From: Siphonodentalium dalli | Taxonomy: Eukaryota; Mollusca; Scaphopoda; Gadilida; Siphonodentaliidae | Direction of reading: 5' to 3' | Assembly (NCBI GenBank): GCA_032622095.1 | Contig: CP136067.1 | Coordinates: 97,392,707-97,456,706 of the forward strand | Length of the DNA stretch: 64,000 bases | Part shown: positions 32,041 to 44,917 of the stretch, piece after piece | Layout: the number at the start of each line of letters is the position of its first letter | Numbering within the stretch: the first letter of the stretch is position 1 | Position numbers and translations under genes: made by a program | The notes under the pieces: generated by a model | Databases searched by the model: none | Told to the model about the DNA's origin: nothing | The model's input: only the letters and a program-made list of their open reading frames with translations

Positions 32041-35000
32041 GGATTGTGATTCTGGATGGCATGTGCTTCAATTTCTGGGTGAGTGTGGAGTTCACACCCT
32101 TGAACATTTTCTAGAATCCAAGATGGCTTCAAACATGGCCGACGTGTTACAAAATATGAACTATGTAAATTTAATCCATTTTGTTGGAGACAATATCTTG
32201 TATAATGTATACAATATTGGGATGTTATTACATTGTAATACATTTTAAAGGAAAGGTTGGTTCTCCAATAGCAAGATGGCTGCCAAAATGGTGACCTGAA
32301 TTGGGAAATAGACACATTTGCACTCATATCTTCTATATCCGTTTCTACTGTTTGGAACTGACAATAAAGTGTTGTTTGTGTTCCTATTAATCATGTCCTA
32401 CGATTATTTGGGCAGTGAAATTTGTTGTTAATTTGTGTCCAGCTCTACTTCAAATCCTTAAATACAAATTTAAAGAACGTAGTATGATATTTCATCGAAA
32501 ACTCGCTTTCGGTTTCTAGTATATATTTTAATATGAAATAAACAGATCTGAAGGAGTTAAGCCAGGGGAAGTATTACCGACAAATTGCAATCTCATTAGG
32601 GTCTGAAATGGTAACTATGATTTATGATGGCAGTCAAATTGGCGGCAAATTTATAAAAACAATTCTATGTTTCGTCCTTATTCGTTTAAATGCTGTGGTT
32701 GATGCGTGAAGTTGATGAATCTGCATTGGAGTAATTAGACTTGTTATTTCTTCGGTTTCAGTCCATTCCAATCCCTAAGCAAATTTATCTTGGTATAACT
32801 TCATGTTTCTAGCCATATTGCAATGCGAAACGAACCCGAAATGAGGGAGTTAACCACAGGCTATTATTGCCTATTGGTGCTTGAAAATTTGAGATGGTCA
32901 ATATAATAAATCATCACAGTAAAAATGGTGGCAATTGTATCAAAAGTGTTAGCTTGGTGACACACACTTGAACAAATTATAATAGCTAAAGTATCGTTCA
33001 AAATGGCTGCCAAAATCAGTATTTAGTCTTATACGACTAAGACATCATTTAGCAGTGAGACATTTCACCATAGAAACAGTGCAGTTCGCGCCTCTGATCA
33101 GGAATTAAATCATCATCAAATAGCTCAAATACATGTAGCACGGAAATAAAAAAAAACAACTATGGCCAAAGTTCAAGATAATCTGATTGCGGGAATGATG
33201 TTGTATTAGTCGTGATTTCGTCTATCGACTGAAACAACCAAACATATAATCAAAAGTCTATTAACTTTTTCTTGTAACATTCTTGATTATGCTAAATATT
33301 TCACAGAAAGCTGTACTTACTACCGAGCAATGCTAGATTGATGATTATTGCTCACAAGATAGCACCAAATATGATCACCCCATCATATATAAGTAGCTAT
33401 CACTAACCTTTGAAGTACAACCGACCGAACTCATGCATCGCTTGAAGGACGTACAATTTGAGTTTTTGTCTTGAATCTGCGCTCTAGTCTGCTTGGGTCT
33501 GGTACGTCCCACTAAATGCATAAATTTGTTGAGTTCTTGGAAGAGTTATTTGCATATCTACGCAGTACGCATGCGGCTACACCAAGTGTGGAGTACTGGA
33601 TCGGAAATATAATTTAGCATAACCATGGTATATACATAGTGGAGAATGAGTCCAGCTGTAATGATGCTTGTTTCGACATGCCAAATAGCATTATATACAA
33701 TGGCATTCAAAGCCATTACATGTATATTCATGTTGAATCTTCAAAGTTTCCAGCTTTCGCCTGGTAAATATGTCCGTTATATCTACCGCCATATCTGATA
33801 ACCGGACGTGCAATACAATTAAATATCATCATTTAGTCAGGAACATGTATATTGCACATAGATCACGGACATAGGTTCAGATATGAAAACAACAAAAGCT
33901 GTTATAGGTATTATACACTTAGAATAAAAGAAAATAAGTCATATAAGTGCATTCGCTCCTAAACCCACAGTCTCATTTCGGAAATGTTTTCCATCACCAC
34001 TTATCGTTGAGTAATGAAATATACTACCAGAGCGGGGAGCTTGTCATTTTGTACCAGTGTCATAATTACTATGCCCTGTAATGTGACCACAATTGATTTA
34101 GCTCACCTCAATTTGGGATGTGCCATGGACGAACAACTGATTCAGAGAAACTGATATCCTAGCCTAGCCTTTTGTATCTTCAAGTTTATTCCACCGTTAT
34201 TGCTTACAAACAAGAATTGTTTTGGGCATACTTTGAAATTTCTCAACCCCTAGCGATCGGGAGTAATCACCATATTGTCATTTCAATTTCATTGAATAGT
34301 CCAAATTTGCACACTTCTATACTAGAGCTAGCCTATTTCCAACCAACTGTGTGCTACGCTTCAACCAGCATGTTGGGAATTAACCAGTTGCCAGTTGGCC
34401 ATCCTCACTTTGGGATCGGGTCATTAAATGTGTTATATTCATTGGGAAATGTTCGTCTTCCAAATGTCGCTGAAATACTATTGTACCATTGTATCCTATG
34501 CCAGTTCACAAGGTATATAGATTGGTACATGTACAACTAGGATTCGTGGCATCCCCTCTAATCATATTGCACACGGGAATTATTTTGTTCTTCATGCATG
34601 AAGATGCTGTTGAATAAATGTTAGTTCGGGGTCATATGATCAACGATACCCGGTATACGCTGATATCTAAATGAATAAATGAAATATAGCGCGGGGGCCT
34701 CTGGTCTTCTATCTTCTATCTCATATATTAAGTGCATGTGATTCCCCATGTGCATGTTGTCTGATATTGTGTCCTATTAAAAGTGTTTCGTTTCAATGGA
34801 TCTGACGCAGATTAGCCAACTCCATGCATCTATCAGTCACGACAAGCAAGCGCATAAGGACAAAATATATACTGTTCTCTATATTTTCTGCCATTTTGAC
34901 GGCCATCATAATCCGTAGTAACCCTTTCAGGCCCTAATGAGATTGCATTTTATAGGCAATACGCGCACTCACATATTAATTCCTTCAAATATTTTCATGG

Positions 35001-35490
35001 CCAGGAACCAATATTGAGTTTTCGGGAAAATTTCATACCGCGTTATGTAAGATCAAATTTGTTAGGGATTGGAAGTGGCTGAGACGAAAGGAACAATATG
35101 TAGTATTGGGTAAATGATCATTCGATTTGAATATTAAGAAAAAAGGCACAATTTGCAATCAGTACAAAGCAATAGGAACGGATATATGAGATATGAGTGA
35201 AAAATAAACATATTTTTCACATTCCGGTCGACAATTTGGCAGCCATCGTTCTAATGGAGTGCCAATTTTTCCTACAAACAGTAGTATGATGTAATAGCAT
35301 CCAAATAATATATCAATTTGAGTACATTTCATGAGATATAGTTTCCAACAAAACAGATTAAACTGACCTAGTTCATATTCGATACTACGGCGGCCATGTT
35401 GGACATCTTGGATTATAGGAAATGCTCAAGGGTGAGAACTCCACACCCACCTAGAAATTGATGTAAACACCACCCAGAATCACAGTCCAT
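32041..35490. mobile_element. Foldback-type element with ~0.7-kb diverged inverted arms
   Basis: The left arm (32041 to about 32790) begins near TGTGATTCTGG and contains GTGTGGAGTT.ACACCCTTGA and CAAGATGGC. It matches the reverse complement of the right arm (about 34770-35490) at roughly 70% over shared landmarks, including GCAATCTCATTAGGG.CTGAAA. The interior (32790-34770) has no recognisable gene. A 122-codon open frame at 34172-34540 lacks any domain. The arms carry AAGATGGC-type blocks also seen at 40.0-41.9 kb, so these belong to one repeat superfamily. Confidence 0.65.
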
Positions 35491-35565
35491 GGCCACAGAG
35501 GAAACACACGTTAAAGGGCGTAAGCCTGAACAGTCGTGAGTTGGATTTTGTGTATCAATGTCCCA

Positions 35566-35671
35566 CATAATCTGCTTAGAATCGCCTCATTAAAAGTCGA
35601 TAATGTGACTAAAATGTTCTCATTTTCAGCACATTATCGACTCAAAATGAGACGATTCTAAGCACATTATC
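35566..35671. repeat. Hairpin / MITE-like inverted repeat, 42-bp arms
   Basis: The arms 35566-35607 (CATAATCTGCTTAGAATCG...) and 35630-35671 (...CGATTCTAAGCACATTATC) are reverse complements with about five mismatches, around a 22-bp loop. Confidence 0.8.
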
Positions 35672-37461
35672 TAAATAAAACAAGTTCTCTTATGATCAGA
35701 TAATGTGCTGATTTTTGATTCCACCAAGTGCCGAAAAGCGGCGGTTCCTAGTTTAGAGGGATCACTACCGGGCAATTGGAACTCACGATGATATCGGTGG
35801 AGTTTTTTTTTTACTTTTGAACACATATAAACACCCTTATTAAGACTATACAAACAAACATTGTTCTTTTCTGTCCTACTGCAGCATACAGATACACTTT
35901 AAATTTGTAAATTAAACCATCCGGCTATATATGTTATTCGGCCCATTGCATATACTCTAAATTATTTTCAAAAGACTGAACATCAGGTTACGGTCCTGTA
36001 ATTTTCCATGCTGTGATTTAACACCTTATCTTCGCATAATTATGTTAACTGGTGCAAGATGCTTCGTCATACACAAACTAAAATGTAAGCTTTTTTTTCT
36101 TCAAAAATATCATTCCGCGGCCATTCCACTGGCCCTCACTTATCGTGGCATTACCAGCAAACCATGGATGTTATTACAACATGCTATACGGAAGTATAGA
36201 TACGATATAAAATAGAGGGAACGTAAACAATACATATTTACATCTTATTCCCAGATGATTAGATGACAGGTTAAAAATCGATGAATCATTATAATTGTTA
36301 GCGCCAGTTTTGTTTAATCTTAAATACCATACAAAGTGAGGTGAACTGATCATTCTAAGGATATATTTCAAGAATTTAATTGGTATGACTCGAGTGTTTG
36401 AACATTCTGCTAGCCGCATACCTCACTACCATAATAGTGTATACAAAGGGTCAAAATTGTTTTAGAAATATAGCTATTTTCAATTGCCTTGCCTTCTACG
36501 TGTATATGACTATTTGTCACCTTGTTTGCTTTATCTAGTATATATTTTGCTTTGGAATTGTTAGTTTTATTAAAGACTACCCGAAAACAATCTTATCACA
36601 AGCTGTCAATCCCAGGATTAGTGTAAAACATTTGGCTGCCACACACTTTGACACTAAGGTAATTCGTCGATAACTTAAATGTCTTGATTACGTTCACGCT
36701 AGATAAATGACAGCAGCGTCAAGTGACCACGCCTATGCCTAAACATGTACATGAAAACTATTCGATACTTACTACCGTCCAAGATGTAATTTCGATGTTG
36801 CATCGCAATTCCTTCTTACAGGAATACCATTCCAGTAACCTTGATACTAATCAACCATCAGTACTTCAGTGCATAAGTATCTAGAGAAATCAACAAGACT
36901 CGATCGTGGTAACATTTGCAAAGAAATTAAGTTTCAGAAACTAACAACTCGTGTCACAGCCGAAATAAGTATGACACGCGTGCTCAGCTGCCGCGATTGA
37001 CCATGCAGTGCGTTCACAATATTCACTAGCTAATCAACAGCGACGAATTCAAGTTTATGACGCCACTTGATCAGTCAATAATTTATTGATTGGTTGACCG
37101 TCACCGGTTTCAACTTTAGGTGTATGTCTTTTTCGTCGAAAATCATGTACAAGTTTTACGATAATTTTACTTCAACTTATAATGGTTCTCTTTTGAAATG
37201 AATTCAATTATCAGAAAAAAAACGTCCGGCGTGCTGGCGTTCACCTGTTCAACAATCACACAGAAAACTGTTAAATAACTTAATATATATCACTATGAAC
37301 ATATTATGAACACAACTGAAGTAAGCAATGTGTTCAGATTTACAAACTATATTCTAACTATAGATCTGTTAAAGACAAAGTCCACAATGAAATATTGAAG
37401 ATGAAAATCAAATAATAAAAAAACACACACAGTGAAACAATCCTCAAGTTCGAATCGAAAT
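35672..37461. other. Intergenic, no gene recognised
   Basis: Ordinary AT-rich sequence with no supportable gene, and no strong repeat noticed. Confidence 0.5.
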
Positions 37462-37469
37462 AAAAAAAA
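37462..37469 (-). terminator. Pol III-type T-run after 5S-like gene
   Basis: Eight A's on the plus strand form TTTTTTTT on the minus strand, about 20 nt past the 3' end of the 5S-like sequence. This is a standard RNA polymerase III stop signal. Confidence 0.5.
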
Positions 37470-37489
37470 TATATGTTTACCACACGGGA

Positions 37490-37612
37490 GTCGCATCGAA
37501 AGCACCCGGAATCCCAATCCGGTCACCCATCCAAGGCCAAACCAAGCTTGGCGTTATTTAACTTCAGTGATCAGAGTCATCGGTCATCGGCCTTCTATAT
37601 TTACGCCGCGAC
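37490..37612 (-). rRNA. 5S rRNA-like gene (diverged copy or 5S-derived element)
   Basis: Read on the minus strand, 123 nt align with eukaryotic 5S rRNA. GAAGTTAAATAACG (box A region) lies at +48 to +61. GGATGGGTGACC (box C) lies at +81 to +92, the same position as in vertebrate 5S genes. CCGGGTGCT follows near the 3' end. The 5' portion is strongly diverged, yet the two ends (GTCGC and GCGAC) can still pair as helix I. A T-run terminator follows. Only one copy is in the window. It may be a pseudogene, the head of a 5S-type SINE, or a divergent functional variant. Confidence 0.7.
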
Positions 37613-39690
37613 AGCTACAACGATATTATTCCTTTTCATGAAAACAAGTCTAAGATATTATAAGTTATGTTTAAAAATATTATGCAATAATGCATGAAAT
37701 TGACGATAAGTTGTTCCCAGAGTATGTAATACTTGTGATAGTTACGTTACGCACACAGTGCCCCCCTGCCCCTGGAGTATTGTGATAATCACAAACCATT
37801 TATAAGAAATTACGAAATGATGGAATCGAGACAAAAAGATACATGCAACTTGCAAATATGTGCCTATAAACCAGGCAGAAAATGATGTACATGTAATGTA
37901 ACGAAAAATACATAATAAAGTAATACTTCAGTTTCGACAGTATGTCGTGATATAATATTAATATACGAACATGCGCAAAACTAACTGTCAAGCACAGTGT
38001 CAAAGTCGACATTTTGTGGCTACACAAATCACTAAACGTCCCCCATATGACGCGAAAATTATACTATTGGCTGACCTCATGTTATGTCACAACGAATCTT
38101 GTTATGTTCCAGGTTTTCTGCTGTGATGACTCCATTTCACATGCTCAAGTTGTACCCACTAACCGCGTTATCCCGACCATTTAGGAAGCTCAGGTTAGAC
38201 CGTTAACTTCTGGGTTGTCGAGTTGTCCTGGTTCGTGTAACAACACCCTTTTAGCGAGAAAGCTTATGGTACATAAACCATCACATCTGGGAGACTAGTT
38301 CTGAATGGTATTTTGATTAATCGTCAACACCCAGGTACCGTACAGTTGTATGCAAACCAACACTGTCTTACACTGCCCACATTATTATATAAAGTACTTA
38401 ACTTAATTATTATAAGTAATACTAGTAATGGTTGTCGACAACTGCAAACTTGATACTAGTAATTGTATTAATTATTTTTGCGCATACACATATACGTATT
38501 CAGAAATATTTTACTTCAGTTAATAAAACTCAATATGTATATATATAAGAAGGAGAATTGCACGTGCGATGATATTTTCTGTCAACATACTTTGCCTACG
38601 GTACACCGAAATTTCCCGACGCAGTGTAATAATAATAAAATCGGGAGTGACTGGTGGCTATTCGCTGTCGACATAGGCAACCCGATTCGATATCGGATTT
38701 CGAATCTGCGGTAAAGTGCCGATTCGTAGACCCCTAATTGCAGAGTGGTGGATGTGAGGGAGGCATATTGGTGAATTGACGTATAGCTAAATGCATATAC
38801 CGGTATATACTGTAAGAGATAAACTGACCAGCGATGCCATTTGTGCATGCGACAAGAATGTTTGGGGAGGGAGGGGCGTAACCAGCCTTCTAAATTAGGG
38901 AAAATGTCCCTCGGCAAATTTAATGACGTTGCATGTTAGATTCCACATGTTGACAATAGTGCTGCACGGTATTCCGATTAATCGACAAAACCGCGGTATG
39001 AAAACCAACACGGTCTTAGACGCGTGTAGCGACACCGTCTGACACGCGTGTACCCCCCCCCCCACATTATTTTATTCACATTATTTTGTGCAGTTAAATA
39101 ATATCGTGACAGCTGATATGTAGGTTTAACTGCATGTTCGTTGATAGGCTTTTATCGTACATGTAGTTGCAACGCCGTTTACAGTTACTATTTGAGAAAC
39201 GTCCAGGCGAGCAGTTTGAAAACCGATGATTTCATGGTACAAAGTATGTTTTTGTTAATGTTATATTCTGCTTATACCAGCCTCCATTAGTTGTACACAT
39301 GTATGTTTTACCATGGGCGACAAAGATATATAATCGCAGGTGAATTGGAGAGGAAATTTGTACCAGAGGAAACATGCTGATACATGTACCAACAGGCTTA
39401 AAACGTACACAACCTCAGCACCTTTGTAAGAATATTTATGCAATACAGATACTGCAATTCTATCGCCACTCAGTTTTATATATTGCGATCATCATCGCAA
39501 CGGTAACTAGCAATACGAAATTTCATGCCAGCATGGATTATTTTAGCCGCAACATCCCATCTTCTGACTTAATTACAAAACGTAATCAACAGCGGCTTGT
39601 ATTTTGTCGGTACAATGCAAGCGGACTCAATATTGACTTCAAATGTGTTCGGTAATCAGGACATATTTGGATTAATACCGGCGTTTCAAC
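37613..39690. repeat. Intergenic with a ~130-150 bp direct repeat pair
   Basis: 38290-38420 and 38955-39110 share GGTATT.CGATTAATCG, AAACCAACAC.GTCTTA and CCACATTATT in the same order and orientation. The second copy is interrupted by ACGCGTGT repeats and a C-run at 39050-39062. No gene is recognised elsewhere in this interval. Confidence 0.5.
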
Positions 39691-39699
39691 TCCCATATA

Positions 39700-40270
39700 A
39701 TGGGGATGACATTGAATAGCATGTGGGGGCATTTAATAGCACTTCTCATTGGGTGGGGCATTGAATAACACGTGGGGGAGCGTTCCGTTGAAAGGCACTG
39801 CATACCGGGGGATATTTTCTCCGAGTCGGGCCTTTTTAGCTCAAATTGACAAGGTCGTTTGAGGCTTTGAGCTATTACTGTGGGTTGGCATCTGTCATCC
39901 GTCCGCCCATGACCCGTCCATAAATTCCGTCGGCGCACCATACAGGTCACATCTCTCATCCGATCGTCACCAAACTTTATGTTGATCTTTCGGGTGACCA
40001 CTAGATGGGGTCCATCTAATTTTTCTGAATATCTTTGAAAAACATGGTGGCCAGCAGCCATCTTGGATTTTACTCTTTGTATGACTAAATCCTTTTATCA
40101 TCCAATCATCTCAAAACTTCATATGGGTCTTCCCTCTAGATGGGAGCGATCAATTTTGTCCCGAAATTTGTTGAAAAACATGGCCGCCAGCAGCCATCTT
40201 GGATTTCAATTTGAATCCATCGGCTCTAGGACCCCTCGTGCACCCCCACATGACTTAACATCTTGGGTAA
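39700..40270. repeat. Dispersed repeat with CAGCAGCCATCTTGGATTT duplication
   Basis: 39700-39790 has three short TTGAATAGCACGTGGGGG-type units. Then a block ending AAAAACATGG.GGCCAGCAGCC and ATCTTGGATTT occurs at about 39950-40070 and again at 40090-40210. It is a common style of invertebrate dispersed repeat. No coding content. Confidence 0.55.
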
Positions 40271-40679
40271 ATGCATGTACCCTAACGTGTATTATTCTGG
40301 AAAAATTATGCTAACAGCAAATATTTTTGGTCCTAGTGCAGTAAGTGCACCTACTGGGTCAATGTTTAACCTTACTCGGTTACCATTTTTTTCCGATTAT
40401 GATGGGGTGGGGAAAACGGTATCCCATATAACTGACATCATTATGATTGGATTTTAACTTGTGACGTGTGTTTGTAGCTATTGGAATACTCTATCCATAG
40501 GTAGAAAAAGAATTATGATTTTGTTATTGATGACGTCACCGGATGTCAAAACGTCGCGTGACGCCTATGAAAAAGCAAATAGAAAACTCTGGATGCTTAC
40601 AGGGTACCCCTACACCCCACACGGCATGACTTAACTTCACCCCAATCATTTTATTTCTTGTTATGTCCCTCACCTATTA

Positions 40680-43600
40680 GGCAATGATAACAAGAACAAA
40701 ATGTGGCGGCGTAGACAGGAAACAAAATGGCGTCCAATATGGCCACCGTTTTTAAGACGAGCCACTATAAGTAGGTTTCATGCAAATTATAGAGAGCAAT
40801 AATTGACTATTGTATACAAATGAAAATATCGTTGTGAAGATATGACACAATGCTAGCGTTTTAGGGCAAAATTTTAACTTCCCGGCCTATATGGCTACAT
40901 CAAATGGCCGCCGGAAGTGGAAAATGTGACTATTTTTCACTATTATTTTCTAGATTAGATTCTGCTGTTTGGAACTGGTTCGGATTTGCGTTTTTATTTT
41001 GTATTTTTCATTTTAACTGATCATTGGATCAATGAAATGAGGCATTATGTGGACCCAGGCCCTTCGGATCCCTGAAACATTTGATTTCACAGAACCCGGT
41101 ATAAAATCACCATTGGGATTCTAGTCAGATTTAAAATCTAATTGAACATAACAGTGCAATGTAAGTGAGGCATACCCTTATTTTGTACATTCCAACTCAA
41201 TGGAACCAGAATTGGTAATTGACTCAAAAGGACCGCCAAGATTGCGGCCAAATTATGAAAAACGGTAGATATTGCCCGAGCGCTTCTTGCAATCACTTAC
41301 AAGTTATGGTTCATGAATAAAATCGACTGATATATCTTCTATATATTGAATACAAACCTTGATGGTAAACCTTGGTTAATGGTTACTATTGTAGCCACTG
41401 CCATTACCAAAACTATTACATTTTTTCTCACAAACGTGTCATCAAAATCGGCAAAAATAACTTGTAAGGTTTGGACCATTTTTTCAAGTAAAATTTCGTA
41501 TCAAATGTGTTTATTGTTTTGAACTGTCTTAAACGTATCACACTGAATATTTTTTAGACAATAACTCAAGATGGCTTGCAAAATGGCAACCAAATTTGGT
41601 GAAATGCACATATATCCCAAACATTATTCTCTGCTGTTCCGAAAATGTAGCAAATTGTGACTCACTTGGTTATTAACTGACAATTAAACGTTCTATTCTG
41701 ATTGTCCCAGCACATTGTGAGACACGACAGACTCACTTTAAATGATGCAGTATGGAATTTTGGCGAAAACATTATTTTGGTATTCTGGCCATGTTTTTGA
41801 AAGGAAATGGGCAGAACTTTGAAACGGAACCGAGATGGACCTTACTAATGTGGCTACACTGGCCCATAACATCAAAATTGTTCAACTGAATACAGGGTGT
41901 ATGTCAAGATGGCAGCCATACAGTGTCTGTACAGTTATATGTTTATGTATATATTGAGTGGCGGTATGGTCATGGGTGAGATGTAGAAGTGTACCTTGGT
42001 GGTTGTTTTGTCACAGATGGGTGAATATGTATACATGTGTTGGCTGCATGATCATAGGTGGGACTGGTGGGTGTATGAATACATAGGGAGTGGTTGCACG
42101 GTTATGAGTAATATGTATTATGTGTTCATGGAATGACCGTACGGGCATGTGTGTATATAGGGATTGCCCTTGTTGTAATGGTGTGATGTATCTAAATATC
42201 TGTTGTGGATGTATTGCCATTGGTGGATCTGAATACAGAAAGTAGCTGTATGATCATTCATGAGTATGCAGCGAGTGGTTGAAATGTCATGTGTGCGGTG
42301 TATAAACTAGTCTGGAAGGTATGAGTGGCCGTGTGTGGGGTATCGTGTGTAGGGTATCTGTATATCTGGAAGGGCAGTATGGCCATTGGTGAGGTGTATA
42401 TGTATACATGGAGTGACTCTATGGTCATGGTTGGGGTGTATATATATGCATTGAGTGGTTATATGCCCATTAATGTGGTGAATATGTATACTATGGTGAC
42501 TATGGACAATTATGAGGTGAATGCATGTAGGTACACACTTAGTGACTTTATGAAAAACAATTGGTGAATACCTATACAGGGAGTGACTATATGGTCATGG
42601 GTCAGGGGTAGGAATAAACATGGTGTGCCTGCATGATGACTCATTACAGTATGACGTGTGGGGTGTACGGGTATACCAATTTTGGCTGCTTGGTCATGTG
42701 TGATGTGTGTGTATAATTCGAGTGACTATATGGCGATTGGTGAGGTGTATATGTATACCTGGAGTGACTATGGTCATGGTGGGGTGTATATGTATATCTT
42801 GAGTGGCTATATGGCCATTGATGTGGCAAATATGTATACATGGAGTGGCCATATGGACAATGGTGAGGTGATTATGTATATCAGGAGTGACTCTATGATC
42901 ATGATTTTGGAGAATAGGTATACAGGAAGTGACCATATGGTCATGGGCCAGGTGTATGAGTATAAATGTAACCGGTTTGCATGCGTGCTGACTCATGGCT
43001 GTATTGCCATGTTTGGGGTGTACTTGTGTACCCAAGTGTGGCTGAATGGTCATGCGTGATTTGCATGTGTATAAATCATGGTGGTGTATATGTATATCTT
43101 GAGTCGTTATATGGACAAGGTTATGGTGAATATGTATACAGGGAGAGACCATGTGGCCAATAGTGAGGTGAATATGTATACAAGGAGGGACATCATGCAT
43201 ATGATGAATAGATATACAGGGAGTGAATACGTGGCCATGGGTCATGTGTAGGAGTATACCTGGTGTGTCTGCATGTCGGCTGTATGTCATGATTGGGGTG
43301 TATGGGTATACCCAATTGTGACTATGGTCATGGTGAGGCTTTTGTGTATAAAGTGAGTAGCTATATGGTTATTTGTTTGTCTGGTGTTTATGTGTGTATA
43401 TATATACATAGTGACGGTTTGGTCATGGGTGTCTTGTAAAGGTGTACCGTTAGGGCTATCTCTTTCCACAATAAATCAAGGATATGTTAATCGATAGAAA
43501 TGTTTAATTGTCAATTGATTAAGTAGCATGTCTAACCAAGTGAGTCACAATTTCCCACCATTTTAGAGCAGCAAATAATAATGTTCGGGATATATGTGCA

Positions 43601-43700
43601 TTTTACCAAAATTTATCTTGAATAATTCTGCCTAGAAACACCTCAGTGTGACGCATATAAGACAGCTCAAAACAAAAACACCTTTGATACCAAACATATT
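40680..43700. mobile_element. Foldback-related element with minisatellite core
   Basis: 40860-41920 carries modules also found, diverged, in the large inverted repeat (compare 2770-2930 and 3160-3600: GGAACTGTCTTAA, GCAGTATGGAATTT, GGCAGAACTTTG). 43490-43700 is a reverse-complement relative of about 41480-41700 (TCTAACCAAGTGAGTCACAATTT...). A 42-bp minisatellite (41935-43450) sits between these inverted parts. The arrangement resembles the other arms-around-core elements in the window. Exact ends are uncertain. Confidence 0.5.
41935..43450. repeat. Minisatellite, ~42-44 bp unit, about 30 copies
   Basis: Head-to-tail variants of GGTGTATATGTATACATGGAGTGACTATATGGTCAT. The unit is close to 42 bp, so several frames stay open for long distances. 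The minus-strand frame at 42694-43290 yields a His/Thr/Pro/Ile-rich repeat of 198 codons. I regard this as a by-product and not a gene. Confidence 0.85.
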
Positions 43701-44348
43701 TCCATTTTACTTGGGTCATTGTCACAAGGTATCGACCACAAATGCAGACAGCTTTTCACGGGCGATCATATAATTATTATGTAGCTATCTTGACGAAATA
43801 TATGACGCCATCGGGTGAACAGAAAGAACTAGGGCAATTTCATGACATTTCGCGTATAAAATTGATTAACCTATATTGGATTTTTCCTCTATTATAAATG
43901 TAAGTTATTTTTCATTCATCCACTTTAGAATGTGATTAGCTAAACAATTAGACACGTTCATTAGACCCACATGAATATGAAAAGCTGGCTACGAATGCGA
44001 TCGCCCTAGAAAACATGCCTACATTTGTGATCAATTTGAAAACCTGGCTACGAATGTGATCGATGCCTTGTGACAATAACCCCATCAGCCTAATTGACAT
44101 TCAGAAAATGAATAAACCTCAGCGGAAAGCTACCTTGGCGGGGGATACTCTGGGCGGTGCACTTGTTTTCACATTGATTTTGTGACCTGTCTATTTTATA
44201 AAAAAAAAACTATTTTGCAGAGTTTTGCAGAAACAACATTTACAATTACGGTACGTGCGATCATTTACATATATTTATTTTGTTTTGTCCCGTTACTATT
44301 AATCATCAAATCCTTCGAAATATAAAAATTCAATTGATAACCCCATGG
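43701..44348. other. Intergenic, no gene recognised
   Basis: Unremarkable except for a short duplicated block GCTGGCTACGAATG.GATCG at 43983 and 44044. Confidence 0.5.
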
Positions 44349-44792
44349 ACTTGTATGAATAAGGTTCAGAGTGACATCTAGCGGATGCGGGAGGAATATA
44401 TAGGCGAGAATGAAAAAATAGACACTGGGCCCTGATTGGTCAATAGCCTTGTGTGCTTTTTGCATAAACAAATCATTACACCTCTTCCCTATGATTTCCC
44501 ATAGGTAAAATAGCCATTGGCACAGGAATTAACCCTTTGTAGTGAAGTTTGAATTTTTTGGTGTGGTCTAAAAAATTACAATATGTTTTATGCGGGTCTG
44601 ACACTAGTTACGAAAACACAAGATTTAAAGGCGAATTCCCTGCTAGACAGACATGATTTTTGTGTGTAAAGTTTCCCCAAATGTAAATTTATCAGATTAA
44701 AAAAAAATGTGCACCTAATATTTATATAGCCAACAGCATACGCTAAAACGTTAGCACTGAGGCCTATGGAAAACATTTACACCAGTGTAACC
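44349..44792 (-). mobile_element. MITE-like element, inverted relative of 24235-24680
   Basis: The reverse complement aligns along most of its length with 24235-24680. The GGTTACACT end is kept at 44784-44792, while the other end lacks the matching AGTGTAAC. Non-coding. Confidence 0.7.
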
Positions 44793-44836
44793 TAAAGGGA
44801 AAAATGAGCTTTTTGGCATTATTGATTCCTGGGAAT

Positions 44837-44917
44837 TTACAAAACGCGTCCAGTAAATTAGGTCTGGACCGAGTCTTTGGCGATGTCCATACATAATTTA
44901 CAGGACGAGTTTTGTAA
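44837..44917. repeat. Short inverted repeat, 24-bp arms
   Basis: TTACAAAACGCGTCCAGTAAATTA (44837-44860, cited as position only beyond its TTACAAAACGCGTCC core) pairs with 44894-44917 at 22 of 24 positions, around a ~33-bp loop. It lies 45 bp from the MITE-like element and may be another small foldback. Confidence 0.65.

Noticed and set aside
34172-34540. 122-codon open frame in the foldback element interior
   Set aside because: No domain, signal, membrane pattern or homologue was recognised; it is consistent with chance.
42694-43290. 198-codon His-rich minus-strand protein
   Set aside because: It is a translation of the 42-bp minisatellite; the opposite strand and other frames are equally open because the unit length is divisible by three.
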